This document shows positions 29,957-39,041 of a stretch of 45,840 nucleotides of DNA, in pieces. The notes beneath the pieces are model-generated. The model ran no database searches. It worked only from the letters and a program-made list of their open reading frames with translations, and was not told the origin of the DNA. Within the stretch, counting starts at the first letter, position 1, and every line of letters starts with the position of its first letter. The DNA comes from Patescibacteria group bacterium (GTDB lineage Bacteria > Patescibacteriota > Patescibacteriia > Magasanikbacterales > UBA922): assembly GCA_018823045.1 (NCBI GenBank), contig JAHJIX010000009.1:1-45840 (forward strand), read 5' to 3'. Made by a program: the position numbers and the translations under genes.

Positions 29957-30667
29957 TTATATTTTGTGTTTTTTTTGTATAATTTTTTTTGCTTCTTCAT
30001 ATGCCTTTACTCTTGAAGAGATATATGGCAAATATTTAAATGGTGCTCTGTAGGCAAAACGTGGCAACCATGTACTCATACCTCCCTTGTCTATTACCCG
30101 ATACAGATATTCATCAACATGCACACCTATTTTTCCTTCTTCTGCCATAGATAACCAATAATCCCAATCCTGAAAACGCTTGAGTGACTCATCCCATGGG
30201 ATTGCAGAAGATTTTTTTACTAAAGTCATCGATGAAATATAATTTGCTTGTTTTAATGTTTGAATATCAAATGCTTTTGCTCTCAACTTTTTACCATTCC
30301 ACAAATAAAAATTACTATATGCAAAATCAACGTTTTCTTTTTTTATTGCCTCTTGCATATCTGCAATCATCGTTGGCGCGCATTCAATATCTGCATCAAG
30401 ACAAATCACATATTCACCTTGTGAGAGATATAAACCAACATTACGAGCAACAGGTGCTCCTGCATTTTCTTGACGATGAACAGTAAGCGCTATGCGGGCT
30501 GGTAACAGCTCAAGATTTACTTTAACAGGAACTTTGCTTCCGTCATCAACAACAATAATTTCAATCTGCTCATATGTTTGCGCTGCAATTGACGTAATAA
30601 CTCGATCAAAAATATGTTGTTTTGGATTGTATGCAGGAATAATAATACTAACAAATTCTTTTTTCAT
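29957..30667 (-). CDS. Glycosyltransferase family 2
   Basis: VSIIIPAYNP, IEIIVVDDGS, ARNVGLYLSQGEYVICLDADIE. Start trimmed to MKKEFVS. Confidence 0.93.
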   Translation of the reverse strand: MKKEFVSIIIPAYNPKQHIFDRVITSIAAQTYEQIEIIVVDDGSKVPVKVNLELLPARIALTVHRQENAGAPVARNVGLYLSQGEYVICLDADIECAPTMIADMQEAIKKENVDFAYSNFYLWNGKKLRAKAFDIQTLKQANYISSMTLVKKSSAIPWDESLKRFQDWDYWLSMAEEGKIGVHVDEYLYRVIDKGGMSTWLPRFAYRAPFKYLPYISSRVKAYEEAKKIIQKKHKI

Positions 30668-30702
30668 ATGCCTATAGTATACATTGATTTTTAAAATAAA
30701 AA

Positions 30703-30729
30703 AAGACAAAGATCTGGCAATCCTGTCTT
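30703..30729 (-). terminator. Terminator hairpin of cassette gene 1
   Basis: Minus strand AAGACAGGAT-TGCCAG-ATCTTTGTCTT followed by TTTTTTTATT. Confidence 0.75.
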
Positions 30730-30756
30730 GGTTCCCCTTTATATGTTGATGTTAGA

Positions 30757-31260
30757 CTATAAAGCCCTCCTGATTCGATACTCTGGTGGAGCTAATTTCT
30801 CGACCAATGGCAAATTGCCGTTCACCTCATGGATGGTCAAGAGACGCACGATCGCGGCATAGATGATGGTGTCTGGATTAGCGCTTCCATTGGCCCAGAA
30901 TCGATATTCCAACTCTCGAACCAATTTTCGTGCGAAGTCATTCCTGACGAATGCATGTTGGTTGTGAGCCAACTGCACCACACCGATGATCGGGGGCTTG
31001 TAGACCTCGTGGAAAAGCTCTGTGAACTCACTGATTTCCATCTGTGAGAACATGGGATCGATTAAAACCCCCAAGAGCGAGTGTTGGACCCGGCGGAGGA
31101 CATCCCGAGATGGGAAATTCGCCAAGAGAGGAAACTTGACCCGCGGAAATTTTTCCCGCAAGAGTAAGCTTTGGGCATATTCACCGAAAAGACTCTGGAT
31201 AGCCAAGCTATCCGAGACAATTGGCAACAAGATGACGTCACTGACGCCGTTACTACTCAT
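30757..31260 (-). CDS. Orphan protein, possible highly divergent response-regulator receiver domain (cassette gene 1)
   Basis: 167 aa; AAGGA RBS; GC-richer than neighbours; VILLPIVSDSLAIQSLF...LLGVLIDPMFSQMEISEFTELF...KPPIIGVVQLAHN resembles receiver strands. Confidence 0.7.
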   Translation of the reverse strand: MSSNGVSDVILLPIVSDSLAIQSLFGEYAQSLLLREKFPRVKFPLLANFPSRDVLRRVQHSLLGVLIDPMFSQMEISEFTELFHEVYKPPIIGVVQLAHNQHAFVRNDFARKLVRELEYRFWANGSANPDTIIYAAIVRLLTIHEVNGNLPLVEKLAPPEYRIRRAL

Positions 31261-31324
31261 GAAATTATCCTTTATGTTGTTTGTCTATTTTTTTCTGTAT
31301 AGACGTTCATGCCAGATAAGAACC

Positions 31325-31353
31325 ATTATACACTATTTTATTAAAAACAACAA
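31325..31353 (-). promoter_or_regulatory. Promoter of cassette gene 1
   Basis: TTGTTG-N17-TATAAT on minus strand. Confidence 0.7.
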
Positions 31354-31369
31354 GAACAGATAATAAAAA

Positions 31370-31419
31370 AAGACCGTTCAGATAGGCGTACAATATATAC
31401 AATCTAATATGACGGTCTT
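31370..31419 (-). terminator. Large-loop terminator hairpin of cassette gene 2
   Basis: AAGACCGT...ACGGTCTT followed by TTTTTTATTAT on minus strand. Confidence 0.8.
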
Positions 31420-31444
31420 GCCCCAAATACGTTGTGATTCCCCC

Positions 31445-31882
31445 CTAGGAAATTGTGTTCATGGTCATCGCTACTAATTGATTAATGAGTTCATATCGAT
31501 CACCTGCACTGAGGTGAGAAAATTGATGATCCACAAACTGTGCAGCCCCCTGCTCCAAATAAGACCTCAGCAGTTCGGGATCGGCGCGTAAAACTTGCGG
31601 TGTAAAGTGATGCTCCACACCATACATTTTACTCGCCAGAGAAACCAAGAGTCGTTCGAAGAACGGATCCCAAGCGTTTCCCTTTCGGAAAGTAGCCAAG
31701 GTTGGCACCTCGGACTTCTGCGCAGCGGCATCTTTCATCAGTCTGATGAAGAGACCTTTATGTCTACGCATCCGCGCGTTAAACTCGAGAAAGTACTCTT
31801 CAAAATTGGCCGGTTTTTTCTGATCCTCAGAAATCAAAAGAGCCATGGGATCGGCGGCGATCGCGACGTTTGAGCTAAACAT
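31445..31882 (-). CDS. Orphan alpha-helical protein of unknown function (cassette gene 2)
   Basis: 145 aa; AGGAGA RBS; GC-richer than neighbours; own promoter and terminator. Confidence 0.7.
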   Translation of the reverse strand: MFSSNVAIAADPMALLISEDQKKPANFEEYFLEFNARMRRHKGLFIRLMKDAAAQKSEVPTLATFRKGNAWDPFFERLLVSLASKMYGVEHHFTPQVLRADPELLRSYLEQGAAQFVDHQFSHLSAGDRYELINQLVAMTMNTIS

Positions 31883-31935
31883 GAGAGTCTCTCCTGTTTT
31901 TGGTTTATTTTATGTTGTATTTGGTTGTATAGAGT

Positions 31936-31964
31936 AGTATACACAAAAAATTGACCTCTGTCAA
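31936..31964 (-). promoter_or_regulatory. Consensus-like sigma70 promoter of cassette gene 2
   Basis: TTGACA-N17-TATACT on minus strand. Confidence 0.85.
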
Positions 31965-32007
31965 GAGTTATAAGATTTAAAAATAACCAAAATTAGATAA
32001 ATTCAGA

Positions 32008-32048
32008 ACAAAAACCCGCCACGGAAACGTCGGCGGGTGGAGTTTTTT
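32008..32048 (-). terminator. Terminator after dnaJ
   Basis: CCCGCC-GACG-TTTC-CGT-GGCGGG stem followed by TTTTTGTT on minus strand. Confidence 0.8.
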
Positions 32049-32059
32049 TATAGACCAAT

Positions 32060-33163
32060 TTACTTTTCCAACTCACTTTGTAACTCTTCTATCAATTTTT
32101 TTGCTTTTTTACTCACTTTCTTTGGAATATATACAATCACGGTCACAAACATATCCCCTTTTCCACTGCGTTGGAGTCGCTCTATACCAAGCCCACGAAG
32201 ACGGAATTCTTGATGAGATTTCGTTCCGCTTGGAACAACAAATTTTTTCTTTCCTTCAAGTGTATCAATTTCAATCGTATCACCAAGTACCGCTTGAGGA
32301 TAGCTTACTTCGAGATCAAGATAGATATCTGAACCTTTTCTTTCAAATTGTTTGCTTTCTTTCACATGCACAACCACATACATATCCCCTGCTACTCCAC
32401 CAGTTCCTGGAAATTCTCCTTTTCCTGAAAGCCGAATTGATTGTCCATTATCTATCCCAGCTGGAATTTTTACGGTAAATTTACTTTCGCTTCGGACTGT
32501 TCCATCCCCGCCACAGTGTTTACATGTTTTTTCAGGAACAGACCCTGTTCCATGACAAATATTACAGGTATGTGCACTTTGCATTGGGCCAAACATGGTT
32601 TGTTGTACGCGTGTTACTTGGCCTTGTCCTTTACATTCGTCACAAGTTTTCGTTGTGCTTCCAGGTTCGGCTCCTTTACCATCACAGACATCACAAGCGT
32701 TATTTTTTTGTACTTTTAATTCTTTTTCTACGCCAAAAACAGCTTCTTCAAAAGTGATTTCAATATCCATTTGTACATCTCGTCCGCGTGCTTTTCCTCT
32801 TGAACGGCTTCTGCCACCGCCAAATCCAAACAAATCTCCAAGGTCAATACCACCAAAATCAAATTGAACGCCTCCATTACCAAATCCACCGCCCCCTCGT
32901 GCAGCGTTCATGAAGTCTTCCCATCCTGCTCCCCCACCAAATCCACCCTGTTGGTCAAAGTTTGATCCAAATTGATCGTATTGTTGACGTTTTCCTTCAT
33001 CTCCAAGAACTTGGTATGCTTCATTTACTTCTTTAAATTTTGCTTCATCACCCGTTGCTTTATCTGGATGATATTTATGTGCTTTCTTTCGAAAAGCTTT
33101 TTTGATCTCGTCTTGTGTGGCATTTTTTTCTACTCCGAGAGCTGCGTAATAATCTTTTGACAT
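32060..33163 (-). CDS. dnaJ: Chaperone DnaJ
   Basis: DYYAALGVEKNATQDEIKKAFRKKAHKYHPD; four CxxCxGxG zinc motifs. Confidence 0.97.
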   Translation of the reverse strand: MSKDYYAALGVEKNATQDEIKKAFRKKAHKYHPDKATGDEAKFKEVNEAYQVLGDEGKRQQYDQFGSNFDQQGGFGGGAGWEDFMNAARGGGGFGNGGVQFDFGGIDLGDLFGFGGGRSRSRGKARGRDVQMDIEITFEEAVFGVEKELKVQKNNACDVCDGKGAEPGSTTKTCDECKGQGQVTRVQQTMFGPMQSAHTCNICHGTGSVPEKTCKHCGGDGTVRSESKFTVKIPAGIDNGQSIRLSGKGEFPGTGGVAGDMYVVVHVKESKQFERKGSDIYLDLEVSYPQAVLGDTIEIDTLEGKKKFVVPSGTKSHQEFRLRGLGIERLQRSGKGDMFVTVIVYIPKKVSKKAKKLIEELQSELEK

Positions 33164-33170
33164 AAAAATT

Positions 33171-33470
33171 TTATCTTACAGGAAATCCATTAACCGTATC
33201 AGGCCCTTGTGCTTCTTTAATCACACCAAACTTTTTTTCGTACATGTCAATATTCTTTTGGAGTGACACGAGCAATCTTTTTGCATGTGCTGGGCTAATG
33301 ATAGAACGATTGTTCAAAGTGCCAGCTGGTGGAAATACACTCATAAAATCAAGCACAAATTCTTCTTCTGTATGGACAATTTGTACTGCATTTGCATAAT
33401 TTCCTGCAAGTACCTCATCATTTGCTTTAATTTGAAGTTGTTTTTGATTTTTTTTATTTTCTTGTGTCAT
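33171..33470 (-). CDS. DUF3467 domain protein
   Basis: YANAVQIVHTEEEFVLDFMSVFPPAGTLNNRSIISPAHAKRLL. Confidence 0.82.
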   Translation of the reverse strand: MTQENKKNQKQLQIKANDEVLAGNYANAVQIVHTEEEFVLDFMSVFPPAGTLNNRSIISPAHAKRLLVSLQKNIDMYEKKFGVIKEAQGPDTVNGFPVR

Positions 33471-33500
33471 ATATGTGCTTATTATGTTTATTATTATAGT

Positions 33501-33613
33501 CCCTCCCCTATGAGGGGAGGTTAGGTGGGGTCTTTCGGAGCGTTAAAGAAGGATCCATGTAGACCCATCTTAATTGCAAAGATGGACCCCCTCTAACTCC
33601 CCCTCATAGGGGG
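33501..33613. repeat. Palindromic intergenic repeat family A, copy 2
   Basis: CCCTCCCCTATGAGGGGAGGTTAGGTGGGGTCTTTCGGAG...GGACCCCCTCTAACTCCCCCTCATAGGGGGA. Confidence 0.9.
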
Positions 33614-33625
33614 ATAATTATTTTT

Positions 33626-34216
33626 TTATTTAATCTTCACATCAATAACCTTATCTTCTTCAATAAAGCGAAGCAGGCGTTCTACCGTATCGATAGCGCT
33701 TTGCTCAGCAATAAGGCGAAATTGATCTTTTTTAGCGGTTTCTCGTGCACTTTCTTGTAACTGTCCAAGTGCTGGATTATATCCGTCGTTATCATCAAAG
33801 AGTTTCTTTAAAATACCTTGATTATTTTCTACTTCCACTTCACCCATAAGCTCAACAGCATGAATCGTCACTGGTGGAAGGAGCACTTCTACTGCTTCAT
33901 CGCTCATGACCACATCTTCTGCTGTAAGCGTTGATAAATCAACTCCAGAGCTTACTTGAAGCGTTGCACGTGCAATAATATCTTGCCCCCAAAAAAAATC
34001 TTTCCATGCACTCCCAGTAGATTGTTCAATTGTTACTTTTTCATCAAACATAGCAACTTGACTCACAAGGAATCCTTCATCTCTAAGTGCTGTTAACAAC
34101 ACATCACGACTTACCGTTGTTTCTTCTACTGTATCTTTACTAAATAATACATAGCCCCCATATAATCCTGCTGCAAATAACAGCGCTGCGAGAATAGGTA
34201 CAATAATTCTTTTCAT
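33626..34216 (-). CDS. DUF4230-like membrane-anchored protein
   Basis: N-terminal TM then a DUF4230-like domain (ARATLQVSSGVDLSTLTAEDV...VTIHAVEL). Start trimmed to MKRIIVP. Confidence 0.7.
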   Translation of the reverse strand: MKRIIVPILAALLFAAGLYGGYVLFSKDTVEETTVSRDVLLTALRDEGFLVSQVAMFDEKVTIEQSTGSAWKDFFWGQDIIARATLQVSSGVDLSTLTAEDVVMSDEAVEVLLPPVTIHAVELMGEVEVENNQGILKKLFDDNDGYNPALGQLQESARETAKKDQFRLIAEQSAIDTVERLLRFIEEDKVIDVKIK

Positions 34217-34285
34217 AATATATTTATCAAATAAACCCCTAACCCCATACATGTGCATAGGGTTAGTTCGTTTATCTATAAAAGA

Positions 34286-36232
34286 TTATTTTGCTTCTTC
34301 ATCTACAACTTCCCCTTCTACAGGTCCGTCTTCTTTCTTTTCTTCTGAAGCTTCTTCGCCTTCAGCTTTCGGAGCTTCCCCTTCTCCCTTAGCAGCTTTT
34401 TGCTCAGCTTCATACATTTTCATACCAATAGCTTGTGCATCAGTAGAAAGTTTATCAGAGACTGATTTGATTTTTTCTAAATCATCTGTTTCTTTTACTT
34501 CTTTGAGCTCTTTTAATCCATCTTCTACTTTTTGTCTTTCTTCATCAGTGATTTCAATTTTCTTTTCAGCAACATCTTTCATCATCTTTTCTGTTGTGTA
34601 AACAATGGTATCAGCTGTATTTTTTACATCAACCAATTCACGTTTTTTTGCATCTTCATCAGCATGCGCTTCTGCATCTTTTTTCATCTTTTCGATTTCT
34701 TCATCAGAAAGTCCACTTGAAGCTTCGATACGAATTGATTGCTCTTTTCCTGTACCTTTATCTTTTGCTGATACAGAAAGGATACCACTTGCATCAATAT
34801 CAAATTTCACTTCAATTTGTGGTACTCCACGTGGTGCTGGTGGAATTCCATCGAGGATAAACTTCCCAAGTTGTTTGTTGTCAGCAGCCATTTGACGTTC
34901 ACCTTGAAGTACATTGATCTCTACACTTGGTTGACTATCTGCCGCAGTAGAAAATACTTGTGTTTTACTTGTTGGGATAGTCGTGTTTTTTTCGATAAGC
35001 TTTGTCATCACTGATCCCATGGTTTCAAGTCCAAGTGAAAGTGGAGTAACATCAAGAAGGAGAATATCTTTTCCAAGATCCCCTTGAAGTTGTCCTGCTT
35101 GAATTGCAGCCCCTGTTGCTACGACTTCATCTGGATTTACGGTTACGTTTGGTTTTTTCCCAAAAAATTCTTCTACTTTCTTTTGAATAAGTGGCATACG
35201 TGTCATTCCACCTACGAGAATAACTTCGTTGATTTCCGCTTTAGAAAGTTTTGCATCACTGAGTGCTTTTTCTACAGGACCCATTGTTTTGTCAGCAAGG
35301 TTCATGACAAGCTCTTCCATCTTTGAACGGCTAAGCTTCATGTTCAAATGTTTTGGACCTTCCGCTCCTGAAGTAATAAATGGTTCATTGATTTCTGATT
35401 CTGGAGTACTAGAAAGTTCGATTTTTGCTTTTTCTGCTGCGTCCTTTACACGTTGGAGTGAAAGTGGATCGCCAGAAAGATCAATTCCTTCTGTTTTTTT
35501 GAATTCAGCAAGAATCCATTCGATAATTACTTTATCAAAATCGTCTCCTCCAAGATGAGTATCACCATGAGTAGAAAGAACTTCTACAGTAGAAGATCCA
35601 TCTTCACTATCATGAGAAATATCAAGAATAGAAACATCAAATGTACCACCACCGAGGTCATACACAGCGATTTTTTGATCTTGTTTTTTGTCAAAACCAT
35701 ATGCAAACGCAGCTGCAGTAGGTTCGTTAATCACACGAAGAACTTCAAGCCCTGCGATTTCACCAGCATGCTTTGTTGCTTGTCGTTGTGAATCATCAAA
35801 GTATGCAGGAACCGTGATCACTGCTTGAGTGATTTTTTCTCCTGTTTTTTCTTCTGCATCTGCTTTTAATTTTTGGAGTACCATCGCAGAAATTTCTGGT
35901 GGAGCATAGGTTTTATCTCCCATTTTTACTTTCAGTTTGTCTCCTTCTGAAACAATTTCATAAGGAACATGTTTCTTCACATCTTCTACTTCTTTGTCTC
36001 CTGCTTTACGACCGATAAGACGTTTTACTGAGTGAAGTGTGTTTGCAGGGTTGGTTACGGCTTGACGTTTTGCAAGTTGTCCTACAAGACGTTCACCAGT
36101 TTTTGACATAGCAATTACTGATGGTGTTGTTCTGTTTCCCTCTTTGTTTTCGAGGACTTTTGGTTGTCCTCCTTCAACGATGGCCATACAACTGTTTGTT
36201 GTACCAAGGTCGATTCCTAGAATTTTTGGCAT
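34286..36232 (-). CDS. dnaK: Chaperone DnaK (Hsp70)
   Basis: [43 protein letters not shown]. Confidence 0.98.
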   Translation of the reverse strand: MPKILGIDLGTTNSCMAIVEGGQPKVLENKEGNRTTPSVIAMSKTGERLVGQLAKRQAVTNPANTLHSVKRLIGRKAGDKEVEDVKKHVPYEIVSEGDKLKVKMGDKTYAPPEISAMVLQKLKADAEEKTGEKITQAVITVPAYFDDSQRQATKHAGEIAGLEVLRVINEPTAAAFAYGFDKKQDQKIAVYDLGGGTFDVSILDISHDSEDGSSTVEVLSTHGDTHLGGDDFDKVIIEWILAEFKKTEGIDLSGDPLSLQRVKDAAEKAKIELSSTPESEINEPFITSGAEGPKHLNMKLSRSKMEELVMNLADKTMGPVEKALSDAKLSKAEINEVILVGGMTRMPLIQKKVEEFFGKKPNVTVNPDEVVATGAAIQAGQLQGDLGKDILLLDVTPLSLGLETMGSVMTKLIEKNTTIPTSKTQVFSTAADSQPSVEINVLQGERQMAADNKQLGKFILDGIPPAPRGVPQIEVKFDIDASGILSVSAKDKGTGKEQSIRIEASSGLSDEEIEKMKKDAEAHADEDAKKRELVDVKNTADTIVYTTEKMMKDVAEKKIEITDEERQKVEDGLKELKEVKETDDLEKIKSVSDKLSTDAQAIGMKMYEAEQKAAKGEGEAPKAEGEEASEEKKEDGPVEGEVVDEEAK

Positions 36233-36367
36233 AGGTTTTTATATTAAATAATATATGATTAAATAAGTTTTTTTTACCTGAAATTTTTTTCGCTTTCAGA
36301 ACCCCTTTTTCTCATAACTCATATCACGTAACTCGTAACTTTTGCGATACGAGTTATGCGTTAAGAG

Positions 36368-36775
36368 TTACACGTCCCTTTGAATCTCAATCTTTTTCAC
36401 TTCTTTCTTCTCCGCCTTTGGACAAATGATCTTCAGCATTGAACCATCGTACTTTGCTTCGATCTTTTCTTCCATTACGGGTACAGGAAGAGCAATTTGG
36501 CGATAAAATGATCCACTTCGAATTTCTTTTCGATAATAATTTTTTTCGTCAATCTCGTGTTCCTTGTAACTCGTCCCCTGAAGAATAAGGATATTATTTT
36601 CAAGTGAAATATCTACATCATCAATATGCACTCCGAGAAGCGGTGTTTCGATGACGAGATCATCACCCTTTTCATACATATTGATCGCTGGAACAAAAGC
36701 GTTCTTTTTTGATTTTTCTATTCCCTTTCCTACGAAATCTTCGACCATAGGAAGGAGGCTGTTTTCATCGTTCAT
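36368..36775 (-). CDS. Hsp20/alpha-crystallin family small heat-shock protein
   Basis: Alpha-crystallin domain; DDLVIETPLLGVHIDDVDISLENNILILQG...GSFYRQIALP. Confidence 0.92.
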   Translation of the reverse strand: MNDENSLLPMVEDFVGKGIEKSKKNAFVPAINMYEKGDDLVIETPLLGVHIDDVDISLENNILILQGTSYKEHEIDEKNYYRKEIRSGSFYRQIALPVPVMEEKIEAKYDGSMLKIICPKAEKKEVKKIEIQRDV

Positions 36776-36808
36776 AAAATTATGAATTATGAGTTATTAT
36801 TTACATTA

Positions 36809-36904
36809 TGCTGGCTCCATAGTCCCGAAGGGCTGTGGAGCCTTAGTGCTGTATTGCAAGTAGGCTCCACAGTCTCCGCTTCGCTCCGAACTATGGAGCC
36901 AGCG
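36809..36904. repeat. Palindromic intergenic repeat family B, copy 2
   Basis: GCTGGCTCCATAGT (36810-36823) / ACTATGGAGCCAGC (36890-36903) perfect arms, nested TGTGGAGCC/GGCTCCACA. Confidence 0.92.
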
Positions 36905-36942
36905 TAATTTTGTATTTTTTGGTACGTGTTACGTGATATGTG

Positions 36943-37497
36943 TTACGTGTTTTTACAAACCACAACTCTCGCAGCTCTTAAAACCTTTTCCCCTGCAAGA
37001 TATCCTCCCGCAAGCTCACGGATAATTTGTCCATCGGCGTGTCCCTCACTTGCTTCTTCACTTACCGCTTCATGCAAATTTGGGTCAAACATCTTTCCAA
37101 CAACTTCCATTTCCTTTACACCATGAGATTCGAGGACATCTCCGAATTGCTTCATGATAAATTCAATTCCCTTTTTCCAATTTTCCCAAGAAGAATTTTC
37201 TTCTCCAGCAGGATGTTTGAATGCTGTTCGGAAGTTTTCATATATAGGAATAAATTCTTCGAGGATTTGAATCTCACTCATCCGAGCCCATTCACTTCTT
37301 TGCTTACTTGTTTCCATTTGCAAATTTTTGTAATCCGCTTGCGCCCGCATCCAACCTGATTTGTATTCTTCGCAGTTTAGACAATCTTCTGGGCGTTCTT
37401 CTTTTTGAGCAGGCATATCTACTACCTCTACCCCATCTTCATTTAGAATATCCTCTAATGGATTTTTATCTTGTTGTTTTTTCTTATTTTTTGGCAT
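36943..37497 (-). CDS. grpE: Nucleotide exchange factor GrpE
   Basis: RAQADYKNLQ...GVKEMEVVGKMFDPNLHEAV...GGYLAGEKVLRAARVVV. Start trimmed to MPKNKKK. Confidence 0.93.
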   Translation of the reverse strand: MPKNKKKQQDKNPLEDILNEDGVEVVDMPAQKEERPEDCLNCEEYKSGWMRAQADYKNLQMETSKQRSEWARMSEIQILEEFIPIYENFRTAFKHPAGEENSSWENWKKGIEFIMKQFGDVLESHGVKEMEVVGKMFDPNLHEAVSEEASEGHADGQIIRELAGGYLAGEKVLRAARVVVCKNT

Positions 37498-37612
37498 AAT
37501 AAATCTTTTAACTTTATATCTTATAACTTTTAACCTAATGTTTTCCATGTACCTTTGCGTTAAAAGTTACACGCTACAAGTTACACGAAATACTTTTTTT
37601 TAAAAAATAAAC

Positions 37613-38296
37613 TTACTCTATGAGACCAAGTATCTTATTGAGATAAGAGATATTCCTCCCATAATCCATCCTCATGGGTCCGGTCAGGAGAAACAATCCA
37701 TTCTCACCAAAGCTCCCAAGAAGTGTTGAACAATGTTCACTGAGTGGATTTTCCTTCCCGATAAGATAATATTTTCCCTTTTCTTTTTCTTTTTTAAGCG
37801 TTTCTAAACAAGACTCGCATTTATCAAAAATCGCTGAAACCGATAGCGCTTTTTCATACTCACGAAACTCTGGCTCAGAAAAGAGTGAAGAAAATCCCGT
37901 ATAATACATACTATTGCGGTCAAAGACAACAATAATAGCTGTACCACTCACCTCAGCAAGATACTTTGCAAAAAACTTTTGTTTTTGCTGCTTGTCATAC
38001 TCACTTTTGGCAATGATATCAAATTCTTCTTGAGCTTTGTTTCCTATTTCTTTCAAAACAAGAAGCTCCTCTACAAAAAACCGATAACCCGATTCAGTAG
38101 GGATTCTTCCTGCTGATGTGTGTGGATGGGTGAGATAGCCTGCCTCTTCAAGTGCCCGAAGCTCATTTCTAATCGTTGCTTCACGAATATCAAAAACACC
38201 ACTTTCTGCAAGGAATTTAGAACCTATTGGTTCAGCTGTTTTGATATATTGTTCAATTACAAATTGGAATATTTGTAGTTGACGATCTGTGAGCAT
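37613..38296 (-). CDS. hrcA: Heat-inducible repressor HrcA, short form
   Basis: LTDRQLQIFQFVIEQYIKTAEPIGSKFL...REATIRNELRALEEAGYLTHPHTSAGRIPTESGYRFFV. Confidence 0.93.
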   Translation of the reverse strand: MLTDRQLQIFQFVIEQYIKTAEPIGSKFLAESGVFDIREATIRNELRALEEAGYLTHPHTSAGRIPTESGYRFFVEELLVLKEIGNKAQEEFDIIAKSEYDKQQKQKFFAKYLAEVSGTAIIVVFDRNSMYYTGFSSLFSEPEFREYEKALSVSAIFDKCESCLETLKKEKEKGKYYLIGKENPLSEHCSTLLGSFGENGLFLLTGPMRMDYGRNISYLNKILGLIE

Positions 38297-38309
38297 ATAA
38301 GAAATGTGT

Positions 38310-38342
38310 ATATTATCACTCTTGACTTACGAGTGATAATAT
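38310..38342. promoter_or_regulatory. CIRCE-like HrcA operator
   Basis: ATATTATCACTC-N9-GAGTGATAATAT, perfect 12-bp arms with 9-nt spacer; core TTATCACTC-N9-GAGTGATAA. Confidence 0.88.
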
Positions 38343-38366
38343 ACCATATACTACACAAAGCGTCAA
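38338..38366 (-). promoter_or_regulatory. hrcA operon promoter
   Basis: TTGACG-N17-TATATT, -10 overlapping the CIRCE arm. Confidence 0.75.
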
Positions 38367-38392
38367 GAGCTTAATATTTAGCTATACAAAGC

Positions 38393-38416
38393 AAAAAAGC
38401 CATCTAATCAGATGAC
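38393..38416 (-). terminator. Terminator after SPFH gene
   Basis: Minus strand GTCATCT-GATT-AGATGGC then TTTTTT. Confidence 0.85.
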
Positions 38417-38438
38417 TTTTTTCATATATTATAACCAA

Positions 38439-39032
38439 TTATTCCCTTGCAGCTCGTTCATAATCTCCTATATCTCCAATTTCACTGAGCAATATATTTT
38501 CTACAAAAATTCCACGAGAATAAAATATGCGCTCTAATTCATTTTTTAACTCAGTTTCTACAGAATCTCGTTTTTGCCCCATGATTTCTTCTTTGGTAAA
38601 ACGACTCGCAACCATACGAATACGACTTCTTACTGTTGGACGAATAATTTTTGCGACAAAATCTTCTCCAATTGTTTGCCAAATAGCAGGGATTTGATGA
38701 ATATCTAAGCGTAAAAGAATCGTTCCTTCTACCCCAATACGCACACCATCTTCAGATACTGCTGCAATTGGAATATCTCCAAGTGCTTTTTCATTTTGTG
38801 GATTAAATTCACGGCTAATACTATACTCTAATGTTTGTGTATTAAACAATTTTGCTTTTTGCCAAAATGGAATCTTAAAATGAAGCCCTGGAGTTAATAC
38901 TTTTTTGAGCACTCCACGCCCTAAATCATAAACACAAGCTACATAACCCGGTGGAACATAAATAAAAAAACCTTTCAGGACATCCTCCATTACAAAGGAG
39001 TACATAAGTTTATCTAGTGATTGTTCTGACAT
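38439..39032 (-). CDS. SPFH/Band 7 (prohibitin-like) domain protein, short
   Basis: YVPPGYVACVYDLGRGVLKKVLTPGLHFKIPFWQ...IIRPTVRSRIR...GIFVENILLSEIG...YERAARE. Confidence 0.82.
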   Translation of the reverse strand: MSEQSLDKLMYSFVMEDVLKGFFIYVPPGYVACVYDLGRGVLKKVLTPGLHFKIPFWQKAKLFNTQTLEYSISREFNPQNEKALGDIPIAAVSEDGVRIGVEGTILLRLDIHQIPAIWQTIGEDFVAKIIRPTVRSRIRMVASRFTKEEIMGQKRDSVETELKNELERIFYSRGIFVENILLSEIGDIGDYERAARE

Positions 39033-39041
39033 AAGCAATAA

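Noticed and set aside
32101-35791. Many 60-125 aa plus-strand ORFs opposite dnaJ and dnaK
   Set aside because: Antisense ORFs within clearly coding minus-strand genes; compositional artefacts.
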